A stretch of DNA of 64,000 bases from positions 992,001 through 1,056,000 of the forward strand of contig NZ_CP022353.1 of the NCBI RefSeq assembly GCF_002216685.1. Reading direction: 5' to 3'. The notes beneath the pieces are model-generated. The model was not told the origin of the DNA. It did not search any database and worked only from the letters and a program-made list of their open reading frames with translations. Below are positions 1 to 8,086 of this stretch, piece by piece. Every line of letters begins with the position of its first letter. The first letter of the stretch is position 1. This stretch comes from Vibrio tarriae (GTDB lineage Bacteria; Pseudomonadota; Gammaproteobacteria; Enterobacterales; Vibrionaceae). The position numbers and the translations under genes are program-made.

Positions 1-2
1 TC

Positions 3-1205
3 ACTGAAGATAGCATTTATGTGGTGATCAATGGGCTACGAAGAGTGTTCTCTGATAATGCTCGGCAGCCCAAGTATATTGCTACCGAGAATGGTGTGGG
101 GTATCGCTGGATAGCAGAAGTTCGGCGTGAGCGATCTCAGCAAATGAAAAGGTGGCGGTTGGCGGCGGGAATATCGGGATTATCGAGTCTGGCTCTTATC
201 GGACTATTCTGGCTATCTCGCCCAGTCGTATTACCACTTCCCGCCACGGCGCTTGAGCACCTTCAACGAGCCAATTATTTAATGACTCAGCCTGCGCAAT
301 ATCATGATGAGGCGATAGAGATTTATCAATCACTTATCGATCAATATCCCTCTTTTGCAGAAAGTTATGTGAAACTTGCCGCGGCAATGATGAGCACTAT
401 TTTCAATAGTGATGTGCGAGTTGTTGAGAAAAAACGATGGATCGAGCAGCAGCTACTACACGCTCTTGAATTGGATCCCACACATCGCGAAGCCCACAAG
501 TTATTAGGCAACCTTTATTTTTTGGTTTTTCATCAACATGACAAAGCCAGAAAACACTTTGAACAAGCACAGGGTTTGGCCGATGCCCATTATTTCTATA
601 GTCAATTCTTATTAGCGATGGGCGAATTTGAAGCCGCTCATCGAGAGTTAGAGCGATACATTGCCTTGCATCCTCAGGGGTATTCAAGTGAAGGAGCCGC
701 TTGGATCTATACCATGGCTGGCAATTATTCGCGTGCGAGGCTTGAGCTAGAAAAACTCAAGGAATTCTCTGCAGATAGTTACTATTACTTGGTTTCTCAG
801 CAAGCCATCGCGGAGTTGAGTGGTGATGATAAAACCGCTTTCGCGTTTTTGATGCAACTTATTGAGAAAGCCGGTTACAACCAGTTGGATCGTGATCATT
901 TACAAAGTGAATTTGATTCTTTGGGTTTACAAGGTGTGTATCACTGGCTGGCTTTCAATGATCCGAAAAAGTTGTATATCGGGCAATATTCACCGCCCCT
1001 TTCCCTTGCTCGCTATGCGATTGTCGCTGGTAAGCACGAAGCGGCGCTGGATTGGTTAGAACTGGCCTATCAACAAGGTCGGATAGAGTTACTGTGGTTG
1101 GTGGCAGATCCAAAATATCGTCCTCTGTTCAATGAGCCTCGCTTTATTGCACTCATTAAAAAACTCAATTTATATCTTGCATTACAATCAGTTAAGGAAA
1201 TTTAA
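3..1205 (+). CDS. ToxR/CadC-type membrane transcription regulator with periplasmic TPR domain (5' partial)
   Basis: The reading frame is open to the left edge, so the start lies outside the window. The first visible residues are the end of an OmpR-type winged helix (YVVINGLRR, then a wing hairpin ending GVGYRW), which places DNA binding in the cytoplasm. A single hydrophobic segment follows at about visible residues 50-70 (ISGLSSLALIGLFWL). The remaining ~330 residues look like tetratricopeptide helices (for example ALELDPTHREAHKLLGNLYF) and should be periplasmic. This is the ToxR/CadC one-component layout, in which a periplasmic sensor and the DNA-binding domain are in one chain. The signal and targets are unknown. 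The exported beta-propeller gene 83 bases downstream on the same strand is the obvious candidate target or partner (inference). Confidence 0.8.
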   Translation, partial: TEDSIYVVINGLRRVFSDNARQPKYIATENGVGYRWIAEVRRERSQQMKRWRLAAGISGLSSLALIGLFWLSRPVVLPLPATALEHLQRANYLMTQPAQYHDEAIEIYQSLIDQYPSFAESYVKLAAAMMSTIFNSDVRVVEKKRWIEQQLLHALELDPTHREAHKLLGNLYFLVFHQHDKARKHFEQAQGLADAHYFYSQFLLAMGEFEAAHRELERYIALHPQGYSSEGAAWIYTMAGNYSRARLELEKLKEFSADSYYYLVSQQAIAELSGDDKTAFAFLMQLIEKAGYNQLDRDHLQSEFDSLGLQGVYHWLAFNDPKKLYIGQYSPPLSLARYAIVAGKHEAALDWLELAYQQGRIELLWLVADPKYRPLFNEPRFIALIKKLNLYLALQSVKEI

Positions 1206-1288
1206 GATCATTTTAAGAGCGATTTAAGGACGGCAGCGTAGCGTTAGGTTCATGCTGCAATGTCTTTAATCACACAATGGATGGTCAC

Positions 1289-2449
1289 ATGAAAATACGT
1301 ATTCGATCTCTGCTTCTTTCTGGGTGCTGCTTATTCGCCAGCTTGGGAGTTAAGGCTGGACAACAAAGTCAATTAGAATGGTTCTATCAAACAGAGGGGG
1401 CGATTTGGTCTTCGGTTAAAGTACAGCAAGAAACGGCTTACTTTGGCAGTGATGATGGCCACTTTTATGCACTTAATCTCACTGATAAGTCACTCAAATG
1501 GAAATTCTCCACACAGGCTAAAGTGCGTAGCCATGCCGCATTTTATGAACCTTGGGTGCTGTTTAGCAGTGATGATGGTTTCCTCTACGCGTTAGATCAG
1601 CAAACGGGTGAACTAGGTTGGAAAGCGTCACTGAATGATAGTGCGGTGAAACGGATTCTGCCTGCTAACCAAGCTCCATGGGAGTTTGACTACAATAAAT
1701 CCTCACCCGTAGTTGATGAGGGGTCAGTTTATATCGGTAGTGCAGATGGCAACCTCTATAGTTTTAGCGCGAAAGAGGGCAAATTAAGATGGGCATTTTC
1801 TACTGAAAGTGCCATTCGCTCAACTCCAGTGATATATCAAGAATGGGTTGTGTTTGGCTCGAAAGATGGTGGAATTTATGCACTCAATAAAAATAGTGGA
1901 AAATTGGTTTGGAAACACCAAACTGGAGCTGCGGTAGTCTCTGATCCTACCGTTATCCAAGATAAAGTTATTATCAGTTCGCGAGATACCAACATTTATG
2001 CACTGGAATCGAAAACGGGCAAAGTTGTGTGGCAGTATTCGTTCCCAGATCAGTCTTGGGTGGAATCATCGGCCGCGGCAGATCCTTCCCAAAAATACTT
2101 TTACATTGGTAGCTCTGATTCTCATAAGCTACTGAAGTTTGAGGTTGGAACAGGCAAACCAGTTTGGTCTTTTAATACTCGTGGTTGGTCATGGGGAACT
2201 CCCTTGGTTCATAATGATACGGTATATATTGGCGCTAAAAGTACAGATAACTATTGGCAAATCCCTTACCGTGGTTTTTATGCGATCGATGCTCAGGTGG
2301 GGGAACTCGAGTGGCAATATCAACCAATGCGCAGTCAAGCTTATGTTTCTGGTGGTGTTTATGGTCAGCCTGCTTTGTATAAGAATCAGCTATTGGTTCC
2401 TGACCTTGATGGGTCATTACGTGTGTTTGTTGTAAGGGAAGTCCAGTAG
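1289..2449 (+). CDS. exported PQQ-like (BamB-like) beta-propeller protein
   Basis: A 386-residue protein made of about seven or eight repeats of the PQQ/BamB type: a short strand, a GS-DG turn, YAL, then a Gly-Lys/Glu pair and a Trp (VYIGSADGNLYSF, VVFGSKDGGIYAL). An N-terminal signal peptide ends near VKA-GQQ. A Cys pair sits at residues 13-14, but the hydrophobic stretch before it is too short for a convincing lipobox, so I favour a soluble periplasmic protein. I chose the ATG at 1289 over the one at 1277 because the signal peptide then begins MKIRIR. No catalytic residues can be named. PQQ-like propellers serve either as dehydrogenases or as scaffolds such as BamB. It probably belongs functionally with the membrane regulator just upstream. 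Confidence 0.75.
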   Translation: MKIRIRSLLLSGCCLFASLGVKAGQQSQLEWFYQTEGAIWSSVKVQQETAYFGSDDGHFYALNLTDKSLKWKFSTQAKVRSHAAFYEPWVLFSSDDGFLYALDQQTGELGWKASLNDSAVKRILPANQAPWEFDYNKSSPVVDEGSVYIGSADGNLYSFSAKEGKLRWAFSTESAIRSTPVIYQEWVVFGSKDGGIYALNKNSGKLVWKHQTGAAVVSDPTVIQDKVIISSRDTNIYALESKTGKVVWQYSFPDQSWVESSAAADPSQKYFYIGSSDSHKLLKFEVGTGKPVWSFNTRGWSWGTPLVHNDTVYIGAKSTDNYWQIPYRGFYAIDAQVGELEWQYQPMRSQAYVSGGVYGQPALYKNQLLVPDLDGSLRVFVVREVQ

Positions 2450-2487
2450 TTGGTTAACTTAATAAATTCGAGAGTAATAATAAAGTT

Positions 2488-2516
2488 ATGGCTCCCTATG
2501 TGGAGCCATTGTTTTT
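2488..2516 (+). terminator. rho-independent terminator after the beta-propeller gene
   Basis: An eight-base-pair stem (ATGGCTCC with GGAGCCAT) closes a six-base loop and is followed by TGTTTTT. It lies 39 bases after the stop of the preceding gene. Confidence 0.75.
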
Positions 2517-2615
2517 GAGGTGATTTGTTATTGGATACTTCACATTTTGTTATTTATCTTAAATTGAAATGTTATGTTTTTATTTATTTACTAACCTTGG
2601 TCACAGTTTAATCAT

Positions 2616-2632
2616 GGGAAAAGTACATTCCC
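2616..2632. promoter_or_regulatory. candidate operator palindrome upstream of the rpiR-type gene
   Basis: GGGAA and TTCCC form an inverted repeat around a seven-base centre, 58 bases before the regulator start. The surrounding 170 bases are very AT-rich. Binding by the RpiR-type protein itself would be usual for the family, but nothing in the sequence proves it. Confidence 0.3.
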
Positions 2633-2690
2633 TTGAAGGTGTCATTTTATATATAGGAAAATTCTCCCACATTGTTCAATCTTTGGGAAA

Positions 2691-3548
2691 ATGATGAATA
2701 AGCAAGTGTTTATTAATAGTGTGAATAATTTAAAATCAAGTACTCCAGCTGAAAAATTGATTATTGAATATTTCATTAAAAATTACACAATGCTTCCATT
2801 TGCTAAAATGGATGAACTCTGTCATCAGATAGGGGTTGGCAAAGCAACACTGGGACGATTTTTAAATCGACTTGAATTTGATGGATTTATTGATTTTAAG
2901 AAAAGAGTCTCTGAAGAATTGGTACAGGAATTGACGACTCCCATTGATCGATGCAGTAATTTAAATATTCAAAGCCCTTACGATGAACTTATCAAAAATC
3001 ATTATCAGGAGATGCTTTCTAATCTGGAGTCAACCTATCAGTTGATTCAGTCAAACGATTTTTCTTTGGCGATTGAGCATTTACTCAACTCACAAGGTAA
3101 GCTTTACATTATGGGCAGTGCTTCCGCAGAAGCGCTGGCTAACTACTTCTATCTCTTAGCGCGTTATTTAAGAAAGGATGTCATTTACCTTAAAGCAGAT
3201 GCTTCGACTTTACCGCATCAATTAGTGGATGTAGAGCCAACGGATACTCTATTTGCCATTTCATATCACCGTTTTTCAAGTATTACGGTTCGCTGTGTGC
3301 GTTGGTTTAAGCAACACGGTGGAAAGATCATTATGTTAACCGATCAACAGGTTAATCCATTTGTTGCTTATAGTGACATTCAATTTACCGCAGAAAGCCA
3401 TAGCGAAGGGTTATTTAATAACCGTACATCAGGTTTTTCAATTATTGAAGCCTTGATAAAAGGCATGTCGATAACCCACGATAAAGATAAACGATTCCGA
3501 AGGATCGAAGATACATTTAATGAATTCCATATTTTCAAAGAAAGCTAA
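2691..3548 (+). CDS. RpiR/MurR-family transcription regulator (HTH plus SIS domain)
   Basis: A 285-residue regulator with an N-terminal HTH_6 helix-turn-helix at about residues 1-75 (ELCHQIGVGKATLGRFLNRL) and a sugar-isomerase (SIS) domain at about 125-250 (LYIMGSASAEALANYF; TLFAISYHRFSS). RpiR regulators bind a phosphorylated or small-molecule ligand through the SIS domain. The gene stands directly before dcuC-pepT-pepE on the same strand with a 61-base gap, so local control of that set is likely (inference). The ligand cannot be read from sequence. A second ATG lies one codon downstream and the two starts cannot be separated. Local base composition is AT-rich compared with the genes to the right. 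Confidence 0.85.
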   Translation: MMNKQVFINSVNNLKSSTPAEKLIIEYFIKNYTMLPFAKMDELCHQIGVGKATLGRFLNRLEFDGFIDFKKRVSEELVQELTTPIDRCSNLNIQSPYDELIKNHYQEMLSNLESTYQLIQSNDFSLAIEHLLNSQGKLYIMGSASAEALANYFYLLARYLRKDVIYLKADASTLPHQLVDVEPTDTLFAISYHRFSSITVRCVRWFKQHGGKIIMLTDQQVNPFVAYSDIQFTAESHSEGLFNNRTSGFSIIEALIKGMSITHDKDKRFRRIEDTFNEFHIFKES

Positions 3549-3609
3549 GAGAATATAAAGCTCTCATCATTCACTCGTAATGATAAAACCAAACTATTAG
3601 AGGTGTAAT

Positions 3610-4971
3610 ATGATTACATACTTAGCTCTACCTATTATTTTTCTGGTCGGATATTTCATTATTAAAAAATATAATACTCAAGCCGTTTTACTGCTTGCTG
3701 GTTTATTAATGATCATGCTGGGTGTAATGAATGGCGATACTGATTTTATGCCTAAAGGAGGTAAGCCGACAGGGGCTATTATTGTCGATTTCTTTGAAGT
3801 TATTCATTTGATAGCCTCTTCGACCCTAGCTAAATTAGGTTTGATCATTATGGCGGTAGGGGGGTTTTCAAAATACATGAGCCATATTGGCGCAGCTAAC
3901 GCTATGGTGCAGATAGCGACAAAGCCGCTTTCTTACATCAAAAATCCATATTTGGTTTTGGCGATGGCCTATATCACAGGACAATTGATCAACATCTTCA
4001 TTCCCAGTGCGACAGGCTTATCACTACTCTTGTTGGTCGCTATGTACCCAGTTTTAGTTGGGGTAGGTTGTAACCCTGCGGCCGCCGCTGCAGTTGTTGC
4101 AACGACAGGTTGTTTGGATTTAGGCCCAGCGTCTTCGGCGGCAAACAAAGCGGCAGAGGTGTCGGGTATTGATGTGGCAACCTATTTTGTAAGCTATCAA
4201 CTGCAAGTTTCTATTGCTGCTATGGTGGTGATTGCGAGTTTGCATTTTGTCTGCCAGCGCTATTTTGATCGCAAAGATGCAGAAAATGGCGTTCAAAGCG
4301 AGTTCAATATTCAGGAGAAGGCGCAGCGCGTTGTACCGAAGTGGTTTGCGATATTCCCAGTATTACCTTTGGGTCTTCTGCTGACGTTTAGCCCATTTGG
4401 TATTGATACAATCAAAATGAATGTGGTGACGGCGATGTTTATCGCGCTGTTTATTTCCATGGTATTTGATTATGTTTTGACACGTGATGGTAAAACAGTC
4501 GCAGCATCGTTACGCGTGTATCTCGATGGTATGGGTGGCGTATTTGCTAGCGTGGTGAGCTTGATTATCGCCGCACAAGTCTTTGTAACGGGTCTTGAAA
4601 CTATTGGCTTTATCAGCTTGTTATTGGATTCTGCCTCAAGTCTAGGTTTTGGTTATATCGCCATGGTATTGGTGCTGGTCTCCATTATTGTGCTAGTGAC
4701 TTTACTCTCCGGTTCAGGCAATGCTTCATTCTTTAGTTTTTCCAATCTTGCCCCAGATGTCGCCGCTCAAGTAGGTGCTCCGATCGCGGCGGTAGCAATG
4801 CCAATGCAACTTGCGTCAGGCTTAATGCGTTCTGCTTCGCCTGTCGCTGGGGTAATTATTGCGTGTGCAGCCGTTGCCAATGTTTCACCGATTGATCTTG
4901 CTAAGCGTACGGTTATTCCGATGTTAGGTGGATTGGTCACGGTGCTTTTGGCTTCACAACTGTTCATTTAG
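3610..4971 (+). CDS. dcuC: DcuC-family anaerobic C4-dicarboxylate transporter
   Basis: A 453-residue polytopic inner-membrane protein with about 12 hydrophobic segments. It keeps the DcuC family layout: YMSHIGA near residue 95, KPLSYIKNPYL near 110, SATGLSLLLL near 135, and an Ala/Gly-rich half-site near 390-410. DcuC carriers exchange fumarate, succinate, malate or aspartate, mainly during anaerobic growth. A strong ribosome-binding site (AGAGGTG) precedes the ATG at 3610. pepT begins nine bases after its stop, so dcuC, pepT and pepE are probably one transcript. The link with two peptidases suggests handling of aspartate released from peptides (inference). Confidence 0.85.
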   Translation: MITYLALPIIFLVGYFIIKKYNTQAVLLLAGLLMIMLGVMNGDTDFMPKGGKPTGAIIVDFFEVIHLIASSTLAKLGLIIMAVGGFSKYMSHIGAANAMVQIATKPLSYIKNPYLVLAMAYITGQLINIFIPSATGLSLLLLVAMYPVLVGVGCNPAAAAAVVATTGCLDLGPASSAANKAAEVSGIDVATYFVSYQLQVSIAAMVVIASLHFVCQRYFDRKDAENGVQSEFNIQEKAQRVVPKWFAIFPVLPLGLLLTFSPFGIDTIKMNVVTAMFIALFISMVFDYVLTRDGKTVAASLRVYLDGMGGVFASVVSLIIAAQVFVTGLETIGFISLLLDSASSLGFGYIAMVLVLVSIIVLVTLLSGSGNASFFSFSNLAPDVAAQVGAPIAAVAMPMQLASGLMRSASPVAGVIIACAAVANVSPIDLAKRTVIPMLGGLVTVLLASQLFI

Positions 4972-4980
4972 GAGAGAGCG

Positions 4981-6210
4981 ATGAATATTGTCGATAGATT
5001 TATTGGTTATACCGAAATCAACACCACAACGGACAGAACGAAAGGGGCACAAGGGATCATGCCTTCTTCTCCTGGGCAAAAGGTGTTGGCACAACAACTG
5101 GCTCATGAGCTAGAGCAACTTGGGTTGGTGGATGTGCAGGTTGCGGAGACTGCAATTGTGACTGCAACACTGCCTGCCAATATTGAACATGATGCTCCTA
5201 CGGTGGCTTTCTTTGCGCATCTAGATACGAGTGCGGAGCAATCCAACAACACGCGGGCGCAGATCAAACAGCATGAAAAAGACGCGATTTGTCTCAACGA
5301 AGAGTTAGGGATTTATCTGCGCGAAAGTGAATTTCCTGAGCTGGCGGCATACCGAGGTCAAGAGATTATTGTCACCGATGGAACCAGTTTGCTGGGGGCG
5401 GACGACAAGGCGGCTATTGCGGCGATTATGGATGCCTTGCAGTATTTTCAAGCGAATCCAGATCAGAAACACGGCACAGTAAAAGTCGCTTTCTTGCCGG
5501 ATGAAGAGCAAGGGCTGAGGGGCGCAAAAGCCTTTGATGTGCAATCTTTCAATGCAGATTTCGGATTCACTTTGGATTGCTGTGGTATTGGTGAATTTGT
5601 GTGTGAAAACTGGAATGCTGGCGATGTAGTGGTGACGTTTACGGGTCAGTCGGCGCATCCGATGTCGGCTAAAGGTAAGCTGAAAAACTCATTACTGATG
5701 GCGCACAAATTCATTGCCATGCTGCCAGCAGGTGAAGCGCCAGAATACACTGAAGGACGAGAAGGCTATTACTGGGTCAAAGAACTTAAAGGCAATAGCG
5801 CAAAAACCGTGTTGAATCTCGACGTGCGAGATTTCACACGCGAAGGTTATCAACAGCGGATGCAATTTTTACAAAAATTGGCGGAGAGTTGTCAGCAATT
5901 ATGGGGCGGTGTGGAAATCAAACTCAGTGATCGCTATGAGAATGTTGCCAACAGCTTGCAAGAGGATCGCTTTGGAATTTTAGAGATTGCACGGCAAGCC
6001 TATCAGCGGAATGGTATTGAAATGAAAGCCATTCCTATGCGTGGTGGTTATGATGGTGCTGTGTTATCGCAAAAAGGGCTACCATGTCCAAATCTGTTCA
6101 CAGGCGCACATAATTTCCACTCTATTTACGAGTATCTTCCTGTTCGGTCACTGTATGCCGCCAGTGCAGTGGTGCAAGACATCATTCGTTTAACCAGTGA
6201 AAAGCAGTGA
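4981..6210 (+). CDS. pepT: peptidase T (tripeptide aminopeptidase), M20B family
   Basis: Cytoplasmic dinuclear-zinc aminopeptidase that removes the N-terminal residue of tripeptides. The 409-residue length equals the usual ~408. Expected metal and catalytic residues are present: His80 and Asp82 (AHLDT), Asp141 (GADDKA), Glu175-Glu176 (PDEEQG), Asp199 (LDCCG), and the C-terminal His in GAHNFHS. The TLPAN and EGREGYYW segments also match PepT closely. A good ribosome-binding site (GGAGAGAG) overlaps the gap after dcuC. The stop is followed 20 bases later by the pepE start, consistent with one operon. Confidence 0.9.
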   Translation: MNIVDRFIGYTEINTTTDRTKGAQGIMPSSPGQKVLAQQLAHELEQLGLVDVQVAETAIVTATLPANIEHDAPTVAFFAHLDTSAEQSNNTRAQIKQHEKDAICLNEELGIYLRESEFPELAAYRGQEIIVTDGTSLLGADDKAAIAAIMDALQYFQANPDQKHGTVKVAFLPDEEQGLRGAKAFDVQSFNADFGFTLDCCGIGEFVCENWNAGDVVVTFTGQSAHPMSAKGKLKNSLLMAHKFIAMLPAGEAPEYTEGREGYYWVKELKGNSAKTVLNLDVRDFTREGYQQRMQFLQKLAESCQQLWGGVEIKLSDRYENVANSLQEDRFGILEIARQAYQRNGIEMKAIPMRGGYDGAVLSQKGLPCPNLFTGAHNFHSIYEYLPVRSLYAASAVVQDIIRLTSEKQ

Positions 6211-6230
6211 AATCACGGAGAACAAGCATT

Positions 6231-6962
6231 ATGAATATTTTATTATTGAGTAACGGTAAGGTCAGTGGCAATGAAACCTTGCTACAATTTGGTTTAGATT
6301 GGATTGAAGCGGCGATTAAGCGCACGGGTGCGAAGCGGTTCTTGTTCATCCCTTACGCGATGATCCGCGGGAATTATGATGATCGATTAGCGCAATTAGA
6401 GCAGGTTTTAAGCCCATTTGGAGCAACTGTCTCTGGCATTCATCATGCGGATGATCCAGTTAAAGCTGTTGAAGAAGCCGATGCCTTTATCGTCAGTGGT
6501 GGTAATACTTGGGTGCTGAATAAACAATTGCATGATTTGGGGCTGGTTCGTCCACTGCGACAGGCCATTATTAAATCCAATAAGCTCTATATCGGTTGGA
6601 GTGCAGGAACCAACATTGCGTGTCCAACCATTCGTACTACAAATGATATGCCGATTGTTTCTGCTGCTATACTTCCAGCGTTGAATCTAGTGCCATTTCA
6701 AATCAACCCGCATTATATCGAAGCGTCTATTTCAGGCCATATGGGCGAAACCCGTGATGAGCGTATTGAGGAGTTTTTGATTCAAAATCCGCATGAGCTA
6801 GTTGTTGGGATCCCAGAAGGGACTCTACTGGAGGTTTGTGATGACACTCTCCATTATCACAGCCCCGCAGGGGCTCCATTAAAGTTATTCCGTCACGGCT
6901 GCACGGCCGAGTATTTTGCCGCTGGTGAAGAGTTGACTTCGCTGATGCAACACGGCTGTTAG
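6231..6962 (+). CDS. pepE: aspartyl dipeptidase (peptidase E), S51 family
   Basis: Cytoplasmic serine peptidase that hydrolyses Asp-X dipeptides. The 243-residue protein has the S51 nucleophile elbow GWSAG with Ser124, the glycine-rich SGGNTW segment at 89-94, and the His of NPHYIEA. I chose the ATG at 6231 (MNILLLSNGK), which has GGAG ten bases upstream. An in-frame ATG at 6207 overlaps the pepT stop but would add eight residues not found in the family. The product aspartate can be converted to fumarate, which fits co-transcription with a dcuC-type carrier (inference). Confidence 0.9.
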   Translation: MNILLLSNGKVSGNETLLQFGLDWIEAAIKRTGAKRFLFIPYAMIRGNYDDRLAQLEQVLSPFGATVSGIHHADDPVKAVEEADAFIVSGGNTWVLNKQLHDLGLVRPLRQAIIKSNKLYIGWSAGTNIACPTIRTTNDMPIVSAAILPALNLVPFQINPHYIEASISGHMGETRDERIEEFLIQNPHELVVGIPEGTLLEVCDDTLHYHSPAGAPLKLFRHGCTAEYFAAGEELTSLMQHGC

Positions 6963-6974
6963 CCTCGTTGTTCT

Positions 6975-7010
6975 AAAAGCCAACAGGGCAGTGGCTCTGT
7001 TGGCTTTTTT
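6975..7010 (+). terminator. rho-independent terminator after pepE, partly bidirectional
   Basis: AGCCAACAG pairs with CTGTTGGCT around a ten-base loop and runs into six T residues on the plus strand. On the minus strand the same stem ends in TTTT, so it may also stop the EAL gene, whose stop codon begins at the right end of this hairpin. Confidence 0.85.
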
Positions 7011-7800
7011 ATGATTTACCATTCAATGGAATAAGAGGGGTTGGCCGCGCTAGATAGTAACCTTGGAAATAATCAATTCCCAAATTCTTCATTAAACTTA
7101 GCTGCTCAGAATCTTCGACACCTTCTATCACAGTTGGAATATTGGTGGCATAGCAGAGCTGTAAAATGTCCTCAAACACATGAGTTTGACCACTGCAATA
7201 AGCATCCAACAACCCTTTATCGAGTTTGATGATTTGCGGATGAATCAAATCAATACGTCGAATATCCGAAGCAAAACTGCCATAGTCATCGATCGCAATT
7301 TGAAATCCAGACTGTTTAAGATATTCCCCCGCTTTACACAAGAGCTCTTCACTGGAGGAATTGGATTCGGTGATTTCGAGAATGATTTGCTCAGGATGCA
7401 AGCCTAATTCACGGATCCGCTCAACAAGGAGGTTTGAAGGGTAGGCTTGCGACATGTTGTATTCATTAGAAATGGGAAGGATATTAAGAAATAGCTTATA
7501 AGAGGTCTTCGCACTTTGTGCAAAATTTCGGATATGGATAACTCGGCTTAAACGGTCAATGTTGATGCAATCTTCGATGGAATATTGGTTGATATCGAGC
7601 ACGATATTCGGAGCAATAGGGGTTTGAGTTTGCGTATTTTTGACTCTAAGCAAAGCCTCAAAACCGAGAATTTCCCTCGATTGATCGAAGATAGGTTGAT
7701 AGACACTGCTCAGTTCAAGGTCATGATATTTCGCGCACCACAAGCTCTGATTATCCTGATAAAGGTGGGCGTTAAATTCTGTTTTTGAACTGATGACCAT
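7009..7800 (-). CDS. stand-alone EAL-domain cyclic-di-GMP phosphodiesterase
   Basis: A 263-residue protein that is almost entirely one EAL domain with no membrane or sensor region. The catalytic set is present: EALLR, Asn in LNILP, Glu in LEITES, the Asp pair in IDDYG, Lys in IKLDK, Glu in EGVE and Gln in FQGYY. An active phosphodiesterase hydrolysing c-di-GMP to pGpG is therefore likely. The loop-6 motif reads DDYGSFAS instead of the usual DDFGTGYS, a mild variation. I place the start at the ATG at 7800, which has CTGGAG six bases upstream. A TTG at 7836 would extend the frame by 12 residues without a good ribosome site. It lies convergent with pepE. Confidence 0.85.
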   Translation of the reverse strand: MVISSKTEFNAHLYQDNQSLWCAKYHDLELSSVYQPIFDQSREILGFEALLRVKNTQTQTPIAPNIVLDINQYSIEDCINIDRLSRVIHIRNFAQSAKTSYKLFLNILPISNEYNMSQAYPSNLLVERIRELGLHPEQIILEITESNSSSEELLCKAGEYLKQSGFQIAIDDYGSFASDIRRIDLIHPQIIKLDKGLLDAYCSGQTHVFEDILQLCYATNIPTVIEGVEDSEQLSLMKNLGIDYFQGYYLARPTPLIPLNGKS

Positions 7801-7967
7801 ACAACACTCCAGTTTCTTGTTTGGTATAATTTTCAAAGAGTTTTAATGCTAATTAACCTGAAATGCGCAAGAGTTTTCCTTGATATTCAAACAAAGCACC
7901 TACTTATTGTAGTGATAAATAAGTTGGATTTCTGAATCAATTTTGATTCACTGGGCGAAATAAGCTG

Positions 7968-8020
7968 GATAGGGTACGAAAGTAGCCAACACCGCGGCAG
8001 CTTCATATCGAAAGGATTTA
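7968..8020. repeat. ERIC-like repeat fragment
   Basis: The stretch GTAGCCAACACCGCGGCAGC followed by TTCA is the reverse complement of the conserved arm of the full copy at 24920-25046 (TTGAAGCTGC, GTGTTGGCTAC). The opposite arm is degraded. It sits between the EAL gene and the RND pump, at the border between the less familiar left block and the recognisable core block. Confidence 0.6.
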
Positions 8021-8034
8021 ACCTCTCGAAGTAA

Positions 8035-8066
8035 CCAATAAAGGCTCCATGCGGAGCCTTTATTGG
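8035..8066 (-). terminator. long perfect hairpin downstream of the RND pump gene
   Basis: A 14-base-pair perfect stem (CCAATAAAGGCTCC with GGAGCCTTTATTGG) closes a four-base loop. It lies 21 bases after the stop of the minus-strand pump gene. The T-rich part is inside the stem rather than behind it, so it acts either as a terminator or as a 3'-end stabiliser. Confidence 0.65.
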
Positions 8067-8086
8067 TTGGGAGATTCGCCACCTGT

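Noticed and set aside
7902-7950. Two AT-rich inverted repeats upstream of the EAL gene
   Set aside because: They may be operators or simple AT-rich palindromes; with no match to a known motif I did not list them as sites.
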